Shown: one piece after another, positions 57,197 to 64,000 of the stretch
How the letters are laid out: each line of letters begins with the position of its first letter
Numbering within the stretch: position 1 is the first letter of the stretch
Source of the DNA: Hymenobacter sp. PAMC 26628
GTDB taxonomy: Bacteria > Bacteroidota > Bacteroidia > Cytophagales > Hymenobacteraceae
Length of the DNA stretch: 64,000 nt
Assembly: GCF_001562275.1 (NCBI RefSeq)
Contig: NZ_CP014304.1
Coordinates: 3,348,001 to 3,412,000 of the forward strand
Direction: 5' to 3'
Notes under the pieces: model-generated
The model's input: only the letters and a program-made list of their open reading frames with translations
Told to the model about the DNA's origin: nothing
The model's database searches: none
Position numbers and translations under genes: made by a program

Positions 57197-57865
57197 ATGA
57201 CCGACGTTGACTTAATCGAAGCCAAAATCCGCGAGGTGGCGGCGACCGACGGAATTTACCCTGGGGTAACCATCGTGCACAACACCCGCACCACCACGGT
57301 AGAGTACATGTCGGCCAACGGCTTGCGTGAGCTGCACACCACGCTAGCCGAGTTGCGTGCCCTGGGCCCCGATTATTTTCCGCACTACTTCAACGTGCAG
57401 GAAGCCCAGGATTATGTACCGAAGATATTTGCCTTGCTGGAACAGAACGACCTGGACCAGAGCATTTCATTTTTCCAACAGGTGCGCTCTGGCCCCGGGG
57501 CCCCGTTTGCCTGGTACCTCAGCGCCACGCGCCTGCTGCTGCGCGGCACCGACGGCCGGCCGCTGCTGACCATTACCATGGCCCACGCCATCGAGCCCGC
57601 CAGCCACGTCACGCGCAAAGTGCAGCGGCTGCTCGAGGAGAACAACTTCCTGCGCAGCCACCACACCCGCTTTGCCACCCTCACCCGCCGCGAGCGCGAG
57701 ATTCTGCGCGGCGTGGCCTTGGGCCAAACGGCCCAGGAAAGCGCCGGCCACCTGTTCATCTCGCCCCAAACCACTGAAACCCACCGCCGCAACTTGCGTC
57801 GCAAGCTGCAAGTCGAGTCGGCGTTCGAGTTGGGCCAGTACGCCCGGGCGTTCGATTTGATTTAG
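57197..57865 (+). CDS. LuxR-type HTH regulator with PAS-like N terminus
   Basis: A 222-residue regulator. Residues 1-145 are an alpha/beta sensor-like domain (PGVTIVHNTRTTTVEYMSAN, GPDYFPHYFN, LLRGTDGRPLLTITMAHAIE) of PAS-like appearance. Residues 155-222 hold a LuxR/GerE helix-turn-helix: FATLTRREREILRGVALGQT, AQESAGHLFISPQTTETHRR and NLRRKLQVESAFELGQYARA. This resembles orphan PAS-LuxR regulators common in Cytophagales; the signal is unknown. No receiver Asp is present. The target is not evident; the next gene is a GT9 enzyme. Confidence 0.85.
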   Translation: MTDVDLIEAKIREVAATDGIYPGVTIVHNTRTTTVEYMSANGLRELHTTLAELRALGPDYFPHYFNVQEAQDYVPKIFALLEQNDLDQSISFFQQVRSGPGAPFAWYLSATRLLLRGTDGRPLLTITMAHAIEPASHVTRKVQRLLEENNFLRSHHTRFATLTRREREILRGVALGQTAQESAGHLFISPQTTETHRRNLRRKLQVESAFELGQYARAFDLI

Positions 57866-57935
57866 CCCGCCACTCCGGGAGCGCCGCGCCCTTGACGCGC
57901 GCCTGCTGCCGATGCGCAAACCCTGGCTGGGGCCC

Positions 57936-57943
57936 TACTTTTA
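57936..57943 (+). promoter_or_regulatory. Candidate -7 box of the GT9 gene
   Basis: TACTTTTA, 24 bases before the GTG start at 57968. Confidence 0.45.
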
Positions 57944-57967
57944 CCGCTCGTCCCTTCTGCCCCCTGC

Positions 57968-59074
57968 GTGTCCGAATTCCTCCACGACGTTCCCGTTCGC
58001 CCCGATTGCCGCCACTTTCGCGGCGACTTGCCCTGCCGCCCCAACAAAGAGCACGGCTACACCTGCGCCGATTGCCCGGTGTACGCCCCCGTCGGCAAGC
58101 GCATTCTACTGATCAAGCTCGGGGCCATCGGCGACGTGATTCGGACCACACCGCTGCTGCGGCGGCTGCGGCACGAGCACCCGGGCTGCTTCATCACCTG
58201 GCTCACGCTCACGCCGGCCATTTTGCCGCAGCGCGAAGTCGACGAGATTCTGAAGTTTGACTACGCCAGCGCCTTGCAGCTCCAGGCCCGCCGGTTCGAC
58301 GTCGCCATCAACCTCGACAAGGAAAAGGAAGCTTGCGCCCTGCTGCTAAATGTGCGCGCCGAGGCCAAGTTTGGCTACACCCTGCGCGAATACGACGGCG
58401 TGCCCTGGCCCGTAAACGCGCTGGCCGACCACAAATTTCTCACTGGCGTGTTCGACCAGCTTAGCCTGGCCAACACCCAGCCCTACGTGCAGGAAATCTT
58501 CGAGCTGTGCGGCTTCGATTTCCGGGGCGAAGAGTACGTGTTCGATGCCCACGACGACCGCGGCTACGACTGGGGGGCCCTGCCGCTCGCCGCCCAGGGC
58601 CCCCGCATCGGCCTGAACACCGGCTGCGGCGACCGGTGGACCACCCGCCTCTGGAGCACCGAGAAGTGGATCGGGCTCATCCACGGCCTGCAAGCCGCCG
58701 GCTACGCCCCCGTGCTACTCGGCGGCGAGGCCGAGCACCCGCGCAACCTGGAGCTGCAAGCGGCCACCGGCGCCGCCTACCCCGGCACCTTCCCCCTGCC
58801 CCAGTTTATCAACCTGATGAACCAGATGCAGGGCGTTGTCACCCAGGTCACGATGGGTATGCACATCAGCATCGCCCTGCGCAAGCCCACCATCCTCATG
58901 AACAACATCTTCAACCCCCACGAATTCGACCTCTACGGCCGCGGTCAGCTCGTGGGGCCCAACCGCCAGTGCGTGTGCTTCTACCGTGGCACCTGCAAGC
59001 TCGGCACCAGCTGCATGGAAGCCTTACCCGCCGAAAAAGTGCTGCAAGCCGTGCGCGAAAGCGTACCGCTGTAA
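57968..59074 (+). CDS. GT9 heptosyltransferase-like glycosyltransferase with N-terminal Cys cluster
   Basis: A 368-residue protein starting at GTG 57968. Residues 13-38 hold four cysteines (PDCRHFRGDLPCRPN then GYTCADCPVY), spacing C-x8-C-x9-C-x2-C, like a small zinc ribbon. The GT9 fold follows: GKRILLIKLGAIGDVIRTTP, VDEILKFDYASALQL, and the ADP-sugar site PRIGLNTGCGDRWTTRLWST with VTMGMHISIALRKPTILMNN. It should transfer heptose or another sugar onto a surface glycan in the cytosol. It may act with the GT4 and GT2 genes that follow on the other strand, and with gmhB. Confidence 0.85.
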   Translation: MSEFLHDVPVRPDCRHFRGDLPCRPNKEHGYTCADCPVYAPVGKRILLIKLGAIGDVIRTTPLLRRLRHEHPGCFITWLTLTPAILPQREVDEILKFDYASALQLQARRFDVAINLDKEKEACALLLNVRAEAKFGYTLREYDGVPWPVNALADHKFLTGVFDQLSLANTQPYVQEIFELCGFDFRGEEYVFDAHDDRGYDWGALPLAAQGPRIGLNTGCGDRWTTRLWSTEKWIGLIHGLQAAGYAPVLLGGEAEHPRNLELQAATGAAYPGTFPLPQFINLMNQMQGVVTQVTMGMHISIALRKPTILMNNIFNPHEFDLYGRGQLVGPNRQCVCFYRGTCKLGTSCMEALPAEKVLQAVRESVPL

Positions 59075-59076
59075 TG

Positions 59077-59171
59077 TAGCGTGGACTCTGTGAGTCCGCG
59101 ACGCTCGCTTCGTCCCACCGATTACCGGTGGGCAACCATTCGAAGCCGCGGCTTGCAAAGTCCACGCTACA
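59077..59171. repeat. Palindromic element, family B, between convergent genes
   Basis: Perfect outer arms TGTAGCGTGGACT (59077-59089) and AGTCCACGCTACA (59159-59171), inner CCACCG/CGGTGG. It starts after the GT9 stop and covers the stop codon of the convergent GT4 gene (59167-59169). Confidence 0.88.
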
Positions 59172-60297
59172 ATCCGGCCACTTCCTTTAGGGCCCCCACC
59201 ATCACGTCCCACGAAAACTTGCGGGCTTCCTGCCGCACGCCGGCGGCGAAGGCTTCTTCCCGCTTATTCGCGTAAAAATCCACCAGCGCGTCGGCCAGGG
59301 CCCCGGGGGTGGGTGGCACTACGTAGCCCACCACGCCGTCCGGAATCAGCTCGGCCAGGCCGCCCACGTCAGTCACCAGCATGGGCCGCCCAAAGTGGTA
59401 AGCCACCTGCGAGACGCCGCTCTGCGTGGCGTGCTTGTAGGGCTGCACCACCATATCGGCCGCGCAGAAATAATTGGCTACCTGCTCGTTGGGAATGAAA
59501 TCGGTGGCGCGCACCATGCGGCTTTCCAACTGATATTTATTAACCAAGGCCTCGTAAGGCACAGCGTCTTCGTAGAACTCACCGGCAATAATTAGCTTCA
59601 CCGGCAGGGCCTCCAAGCGCGGGTCGGCCCAGGCTTCAAGCAAAATATCGAGCCCTTTGTAGGCGCGGATAAATCCAAAAAACAATAGGTACCCCACGTC
59701 GGCTGGCAGGCCCAGTGCGGCCAGCGCCGCGGCCTTGGGTTTGGGGGCCCCAAAGTTGTCGTAGAGCGGGTGCGGCCGGTACAGCGCCGGCTTGCGGCCG
59801 AAGCCCAGCCGCTGCAAATCGGCTAGCACAGCGCGGCTCATGGTCACGAAACCGTCGCAGGCGCTGAGAAAATAGCGCGTCAGGGGCCCGTCGCCGGGCC
59901 TTTTCTCGTGCGGAATCACATTGTCGGTGATGGCCACCACGCGGGTGCGCCTGTTGCCGCGCGCCAGCCGCGCCACCGTGCCCAGCGAGGGCCCCATAAA
60001 CGGCAGCCAGAACCGAAACACTACCAAATCGGGCCGCTCGCGGCGCAGCCGCCGCCCCACCGCCCACCACGACAGCGGGTTCACCGAATTCAGGCTCACC
60101 TCAATGTCTAAATCCGGGGGCCCCGGCTCGGTGCTGAACTGCGTTTGGCCCGGAAACAAAAAATTCGGGTATTGCAGCGAAAACGTGACGATTCGCACCT
60201 CGTCGCCCGCCGCGCGAAACGCCCGGGCCAGCCGCTCGTTGTAGGTGGCCAGCCCGCCGCGCAGCGGGTAGGCCGGCCCGATGATGACCACGCGCAT
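59167..60297 (-). CDS. GT4 glycosyltransferase
   Basis: A 376-residue GT-B enzyme. The N-terminal start MRVVIIGPAYPLRGGLATYN and the acceptor-side ITDNVIPHEKRPGD are followed by the C-terminal nucleotide-sugar domain with LLFFGFIRAYKGLDILLEAW, LIIAGEFYEDAVPY, DFIPNEQVANYFCAADMVVQ and the SGVSQVAYHFGRPMLVTDVG (E-x7-E-like) motif. The ATG at 60297 is chosen because the longer frame upstream is antisense to the next gene. It is 8 bases downstream of the GT2 gene in the same direction, so both probably build the same surface glycan. Sugar not determinable. Confidence 0.88.
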   Translation of the reverse strand: MRVVIIGPAYPLRGGLATYNERLARAFRAAGDEVRIVTFSLQYPNFLFPGQTQFSTEPGPPDLDIEVSLNSVNPLSWWAVGRRLRRERPDLVVFRFWLPFMGPSLGTVARLARGNRRTRVVAITDNVIPHEKRPGDGPLTRYFLSACDGFVTMSRAVLADLQRLGFGRKPALYRPHPLYDNFGAPKPKAAALAALGLPADVGYLLFFGFIRAYKGLDILLEAWADPRLEALPVKLIIAGEFYEDAVPYEALVNKYQLESRMVRATDFIPNEQVANYFCAADMVVQPYKHATQSGVSQVAYHFGRPMLVTDVGGLAELIPDGVVGYVVPPTPGALADALVDFYANKREEAFAAGVRQEARKFSWDVMVGALKEVAGL

Positions 60298-60305
60298 ACC
60301 GAAGG

Positions 60306-61298
60306 TTATTTGATGGTGTCGCGCACCAGGTAGTCGTTGCGGTGCGAGCCGTTGAGTTGCACCATCTCGGCCAGGAAGCCCGATAGAAACAGCATCACGC
60401 CGATGATAACCGCCGTGAGCGACAAGAAGAACAGCGGCTGGTCGGTCACGTTGCGCGCCCGCAGGTTGTGCAGCGACAGGTACACTTTTTCGCCCGTCAG
60501 CCACAGCGTCATCACCATGCCAAGGAAGAACGACAGAGCCCCCAGCGTGCCAAAAAAGTGCATCGGCCGCCGCCGAAACCGGCTCACAAACGTGATGCTG
60601 GCCAAGTCCAGGAAGCCGTACACGAACCGCTCCAGACCAAATTTGGTCACGCCGTACTTTCGCTCCTGGTGCTGCACCACCTTCTCGCCAATCTTGCGGA
60701 AGCCGTTCCATTTGGCGATGACGGGGATGTAGCGGTGCATTTCGCCGTACACCTCAATGCTTTTCACCACCCGCTGGTCGTAGGCCTTCAGGCCGCAGTT
60801 GAAATCGTGCAGCGGGATGCCCGAAATCCAGCGCGTGGCGCCGTTGAAGAGCTTGGTGGGAATCGTTTTAGACAGCGGGTCGTAGCGTTTCTGCTTCCAG
60901 CCACTCACCAGGTCAAACTTGTCCTCCGTAATCATGCGGTACAGCTCGGGCAGCTCCTCGGGCGAGTCTTGCAAATCGGCGTCCATGGTGCACACCACGC
61001 GTCCCCGCACCGCCTGAAAGCCCACATTCAGGGCCGCCGACTTGCCGTAGTTGCGGTTGAAGCGGATACCGCGCAGAGCCGCATCGCGGGCCGCCAGTTC
61101 TTCAATCACCGCCCACGAGTCGTCCGTCGAACCGTCGTCAATCAGCAATACTTCGTAGCTCAGGCCCTGCGCCGTCAGCACCCGCGCAATCCAGCGCGTG
61201 AGTTCCGGCAACGATTCGGCCTCGTTCAGCAGGGGTATAACGATGGACAGCTCCACCGGAAAAGACGCAAGGGGCTTATTCAAACTCAGGTTTAGCAT
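60306..61298 (-). CDS. GT2 polyprenol-phosphate sugar transferase with two membrane helices
   Basis: A 330-residue enzyme of the GtrB/DPM3-like class. LSIVIPLLNEAESLPELTRW, EVLLIDDGSTDDSWAVI and VVCTMDADLQDSPEELPELY form the GT-A site, IPLHDFNCGLKAYDQRVV and QERKYGVTKFGLERFVYGFL are acceptor motifs, and two C-terminal membrane helices (GTLGALSFFLGMVMTLWLTG; FFLSLTAVIIGVMLFLSGFL) anchor it. It would load a sugar on undecaprenyl phosphate. Its start overlaps the 3' end of the DUF4199 gene by 23 bases, so it is cotranscribed with that gene and with the GT4 gene downstream. Confidence 0.9.
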   Translation of the reverse strand: MLNLSLNKPLASFPVELSIVIPLLNEAESLPELTRWIARVLTAQGLSYEVLLIDDGSTDDSWAVIEELAARDAALRGIRFNRNYGKSAALNVGFQAVRGRVVCTMDADLQDSPEELPELYRMITEDKFDLVSGWKQKRYDPLSKTIPTKLFNGATRWISGIPLHDFNCGLKAYDQRVVKSIEVYGEMHRYIPVIAKWNGFRKIGEKVVQHQERKYGVTKFGLERFVYGFLDLASITFVSRFRRRPMHFFGTLGALSFFLGMVMTLWLTGEKVYLSLHNLRARNVTDQPLFFLSLTAVIIGVMLFLSGFLAEMVQLNGSHRNDYLVRDTIK

Positions 61299-61806
61299 TT
61301 TTAGTGATGGCGGCGATGACCAGCGAAAACACCAAGCCCAGCAGAAAGCCGCTCACAATGCCAATGGCCAACCCAATGGGGCCCGTCGAGAACTTCATGC
61401 TCATGCCAATGGCTTGCTCAATTTGCGCACTGCTCATGGTGCCAGCTTCCTCAAACTTGGCCCGCATTTGGTCCATCACGCGCGCGGTCATGTCGGGGTC
61501 GATGAAAGTGCGGTAAGCGTAGTTGAACACGGCCGACAGTGCGCCACTTATTCCGCCCACTAGCACCCCAATACCCAGGCCCTGACCGTACGACATGTAC
61601 CCCTCGTTGGCGGCTTTGAATGCCCTGTGCGCAAATACAATCCCAGCAATTATGATTACAAATGCTATCGAGGCCAGGCCGCCGTTGCCTTCCTTGCCGG
61701 TGGCTAGTAAGATAAACGTAAAAATGATGCTCACCAACCCCGTGAGTAAGCCGTAGCGAAGCCCCGTGGCAGTAGTCGTTACTGGAACAGTAGTAGAAGT
61801 TTCCAT
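61276..61806 (-). CDS. DUF4199 membrane protein
   Basis: A 176-residue protein with four hydrophobic segments (LLTGLVSIIFTFILLATG, IAFVIIIAGIVFAHRAFK, LGIGVLVGGISGALSAVFNY, GPIGLAIGIVSGFLLGLVFS). The AHRAFKAANEGYMSYGQGLG segment and FNYAYRTFIDPD are the classic DUF4199 motifs, a family restricted to Bacteroidota with no known function. Together with the gene at 61822 and the two glycosyltransferases it forms a four-gene minus-strand run, so involvement in surface-glycan export is conceivable but unproved. Confidence 0.85.
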   Translation of the reverse strand: METSTTVPVTTTATGLRYGLLTGLVSIIFTFILLATGKEGNGGLASIAFVIIIAGIVFAHRAFKAANEGYMSYGQGLGIGVLVGGISGALSAVFNYAYRTFIDPDMTARVMDQMRAKFEEAGTMSSAQIEQAIGMSMKFSTGPIGLAIGIVSGFLLGLVFSLVIAAITKNAKPEFE

Positions 61807-61821
61807 GAATAGAAAGAGAAA

Positions 61822-62376
61822 TTATTCGCGAAAGAAAATACCCCCTGGCAAGCTAAATACCAAGCCCAGCAGCAGGACGGTTTGAAAGTTGGCCAGCGCC
61901 AAGTCATTCACCGTGATGCCCGCAATAACGGCACGCTGCTTGGGCGTGAGTTGCAGCGGCCCGCTTTTTTTGGTTGCGTTCGGCAATTGGGTCTGCATAA
62001 TTTCAGCGATTTCCGCGCGATGCCGGGCCAGGGCCGGTTCGCCCGCTACCTGCCCCAGGCCCCACACGCTGCCCGCACACAGCCCAGCCGCCACCACAGT
62101 CGTGAGGCCCCCCACGCCCAGGGCTCGTCCCAGCCCCGACTTGGCCGGCCGCAGCTGCCGCCGCAGCGCCCACTGGCTGGCCAGCACGGCAAAGGGCACA
62201 AGTAGCTCAGCCAGCAACTGCTTGGGGCCAAAGGCGTTGTTGCCGGTTAGGTGCAGGCCCACAATCCAAAGGCCGCACACCAAGCCCACGCCGCCACCAA
62301 ACCGCAGGGCCAACCGCCGCACGGGCTTCCAAGCATCGGTGGCCAGCGCCGCCGGGCCGGTAAGGGTATCAGTCAT
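61822..62376 (-). CDS. Second DUF4199-like membrane protein
   Basis: A 184-residue protein starting MTDTLTGPAALATDAWKPVR at ATG 62376, 9 bases after an exact -7 box. Four hydrophobic segments; the order (short polar lead, FGGGVGLVCGLWIVGLHLTG, ELLVPFAVLASQWALRRQLR, LGVGGLTTVVAAGLCAGSVW, ANFQTVLLLGLVFSLPGGIF) and the loop ending before a MxAQ(L)-like helix match DUF4199, more diverged than its neighbour 15 bases downstream. The two are therefore probably an old tandem duplication. Confidence 0.65.
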   Translation of the reverse strand: MTDTLTGPAALATDAWKPVRRLALRFGGGVGLVCGLWIVGLHLTGNNAFGPKQLLAELLVPFAVLASQWALRRQLRPAKSGLGRALGVGGLTTVVAAGLCAGSVWGLGQVAGEPALARHRAEIAEIMQTQLPNATKKSGPLQLTPKQRAVIAGITVNDLALANFQTVLLLGLVFSLPGGIFFRE

Positions 62377-62385
62377 GCAATGCGT

Positions 62386-62393
62386 CAAAAGTA
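62386..62393 (-). promoter_or_regulatory. -7 promoter box of the DUF4199-glycosyltransferase operon
   Basis: TACTTTTG on the minus strand, exact TAnnTTTG, 9 bases before ATG 62376. Confidence 0.65.
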
Positions 62394-62442
62394 GGGCGGC
62401 AAGATACGGCCACGGCCCGTTTTGTGCTGCCCCTACAGTGGG

Positions 62443-64000
62443 CTACGCCGCTACCGCTGCCCGTGGGGCCCCAACTTTTGGCTTCCCAAACCGAATCAGT
62501 AGCGCTTCGGCCAGCAAGCACGCCAGCGCTAAGGCTAGGAAGTAGCGCCACAGCGGCTGCCCGCTGCGCTCAGCCTGCAACTGGGCCACTACGGCTTCAT
62601 CCGCTCCGCCGTCGAGCACCCGAATGTTGCGTTGGCTGGGGCCCACCATCGCCCGCAGTTGTTCGGCCGAATAAGATGCTAACTCCGATTCCTTAGGGCT
62701 CAGATTGAATGCCACCGTAGCTACCGATTGCCCAGCTCGTTGCACTTGGTAAAACCCAGGATCTTCCAGGCTAGCCGGCACTTCCAGCCGCAATGCGTTG
62801 CCCTGCATCCGTTGCACGGGCAGCCAAGTGGCACTGTCGCGCACCAAGCGAAACTGCGTTTGGTCAGCTCCCTGACCGGGGCCCGCCACGGTCGGCACCG
62901 TTAGGCTGATTGTCGCCTGCGTCAAACGGTACGCCGGTTGCTGTTCGTCGCGGAAGCTGCGCATCGCCAGCTTGTATAGCACCGGCACGAAAAGCACATG
63001 CCCGGCAAAGTCAGAATACGCAGTTGTCAACGGCGCCGAAAAGACGTACACCTTACCAGTTCCGCTCCCAAATTCGGATAAGTAGCTTTCGCCATCGCGC
63101 AGCCGCAAAATATCCGCACCCGTACGGGCCCAGCGCAATACTGGCGCCGCCCGGGGCATGGCCACGGCGCGCGTGGGGGCCCCCAGCACATCCCTAAAAA
63201 ACGGCTCCTGCGCACTGGGCACGGCCACCTCCCGTAGTTCCGGCGGCGTCCCTGGCAACTCCCACTTCACCGCACCTAAGCCCAAGTCGCGAAACAATTG
63301 CTGGTACGACGGGTGGCTAGTTGCTGGTCCGGCTGGCACAATTACCACACTCCCGCCCCCCACCACTAATGCGTGCAGAGCATCCCGTAGCTTACTGCCT
63401 ATGGTCGGTATTGCCTGAATTAATACCAAATTGGCCTTGCGCAGAGCATCGTAATTAATACTTTCCGGCCGGGTAAAAGCATAGTCAAACAGTGGCTCGT
63501 TCCGGTACACACTCTGGGTAGCCGGCACCGCTCCCACTTCCAATACGCGAATATTTTTCGCAGCTTGTACGGTGAAGTAGTAAGCATTATCAAACACGAC
63601 TGGTGCGTCTTCCACTATCACCCGTCCCCGCACCAAGCTCTGGTTAGGCAGTTGCACCTGCACCACCGAAACCACCATTTGCCCGCTATTCACCGTTACG
63701 CGAAATGCCGCCACCTGCTGGGGCCCCAGAAATACTTTTACTGGGCAATCAGCTACCGCTTCGCTGCCTCCATTTTTCAACCGAATGTGCAGCCCTAAGT
63801 TGGTCCGCTCACGCAGAAATGCCTCTTCAAACCAAACGCTATCCACGAAAACGTTACCAGTCCTAGCTCCTACCTCAGGCACTAACACCACCGGGCGCGT
63901 CGAACCGAACCCTTTAAAAAAATCAGGTTTGAAGCTGGACTGCTGAAAATCCGAAAACAGATATAACGGGTCGTTATTTTCGCCGCTAATTTCTAATGAC
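62443..64000 (-). CDS. BatA-like membrane protein, C-terminal part
   Basis: The minus-strand frame is open from the window edge (64000) to TAG at 62443, about 518 residues, so the N terminus is outside. Visible pieces: LYLFSDFQQSSFKPDFF near the edge, an Ig-like region (LGLHIRLKNGGSEAVADCPV), a glutamine-amidotransferase/vWA-like Rossmann segment (IRVLEVGAVPATQSVYRNEP, VVGGGSVVIVPAGPATSHPS), SGTGKVYVFSAPLTTAYSDF, and one last membrane helix (YFLALALACLLAEALLIRFG). This layout is that of BatA/aerotolerance-like large membrane proteins of Bacteroidota. Partners (MoxR, DUF58) would be expected beyond the window. Confidence 0.75.
   Translation of the reverse strand, partial: SLEISGENNDPLYLFSDFQQSSFKPDFFKGFGSTRPVVLVPEVGARTGNVFVDSVWFEEAFLRERTNLGLHIRLKNGGSEAVADCPVKVFLGPQQVAAFRVTVNSGQMVVSVVQVQLPNQSLVRGRVIVEDAPVVFDNAYYFTVQAAKNIRVLEVGAVPATQSVYRNEPLFDYAFTRPESINYDALRKANLVLIQAIPTIGSKLRDALHALVVGGGSVVIVPAGPATSHPSYQQLFRDLGLGAVKWELPGTPPELREVAVPSAQEPFFRDVLGAPTRAVAMPRAAPVLRWARTGADILRLRDGESYLSEFGSGTGKVYVFSAPLTTAYSDFAGHVLFVPVLYKLAMRSFRDEQQPAYRLTQATISLTVPTVAGPGQGADQTQFRLVRDSATWLPVQRMQGNALRLEVPASLEDPGFYQVQRAGQSVATVAFNLSPKESELASYSAEQLRAMVGPSQRNIRVLDGGADEAVVAQLQAERSGQPLWRYFLALALACLLAEALLIRFGKPKVGAPRAAVAA

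Overview
The window looks like chromosomal DNA of a GC-rich Bacteroidota of the Hymenobacter type (Cytophagales). The evidence is: type IX secretion (T9SS) C-terminal sorting domains on two large secreted proteins; TAnnTTTG-type -7 promoter boxes, often only 4-6 bases before the start codon; two DUF4199 membrane proteins; a menaquinone prenyltransferase; a eukaryote-like GT3 glycogen synthase; and a pervasive GGGGCCC spelling. This is inference from gene content; no rRNA, tRNA or CRISPR array was seen.

Layout. 1-7200: end of a small unknown gene, a DUF3850/ASCH protein, a frameshifted small membrane gene, a secreted beta-propeller-like T9SS cargo, a YfcC-family transporter, a secreted M1 peptidase and a DUF6960-like protein. 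7200-21600: a GH13 branching-type enzyme, YitT protein, nitroreductase, DUF5694 protein, a LytS/LytTR two-component pair, GT3 glycogen synthase, DUF4198 protein, STAS protein, RNase Z, queuosine-precursor transporter, two tandem secreted paralogues and trpS. 21800-26700: a hypothetical protein, a minimal ABC ATPase/membrane pair, a methyltransferase and a DEAD-box helicase with an RGG/P-rich tail. 26700-35400: a 670-base AT-rich leader region and a 2677-residue T9SS adhesin-like protein built of DUF11 modules around a glycine-rich block. 35500-40000: an SDR, two decayed genes (kptA/tpt1 with a one-base frameshift; a YoeB-type toxin with a nonsense codon and frameshift beside an intact antitoxin), menA, glutathione peroxidase and a LOG protein.

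40000-46150 is the accessory region. An AT-rich nuclease-like gene lies just downstream of argS, and on the other side of argS is a compact three-gene AT-rich operon: Mrr-like nuclease plus C-terminal domain, small middle component, and DUF2326 coiled-coil ABC ATPase. That is the architecture of an ABC three-component (ABC-3C) conflict/defence system and is the most exciting item here.

46200-64000 returns to GC-rich housekeeping DNA: an esterase lipoprotein; divergent arginase and arginine decarboxylase; a 51-residue lipoprotein; gmhB and hemG divergently transcribed from a 36-base gap; a dolichol-phosphate-mannose-synthase-like GT2; an AsmA-like/GT51 transglycosylase fusion; purB; a LuxR-type regulator; a GT9-GT4-GT2 surface-glycan cluster; two DUF4199 proteins; and the 3' part of a BatA-like membrane protein.

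Intergenic DNA is unusually structured. At least four families of palindromic elements recur between genes, several with perfect 17- to 47-base arms and A/T tails that would make them bidirectional terminators; one composite element separates the histidine kinase from its response regulator.
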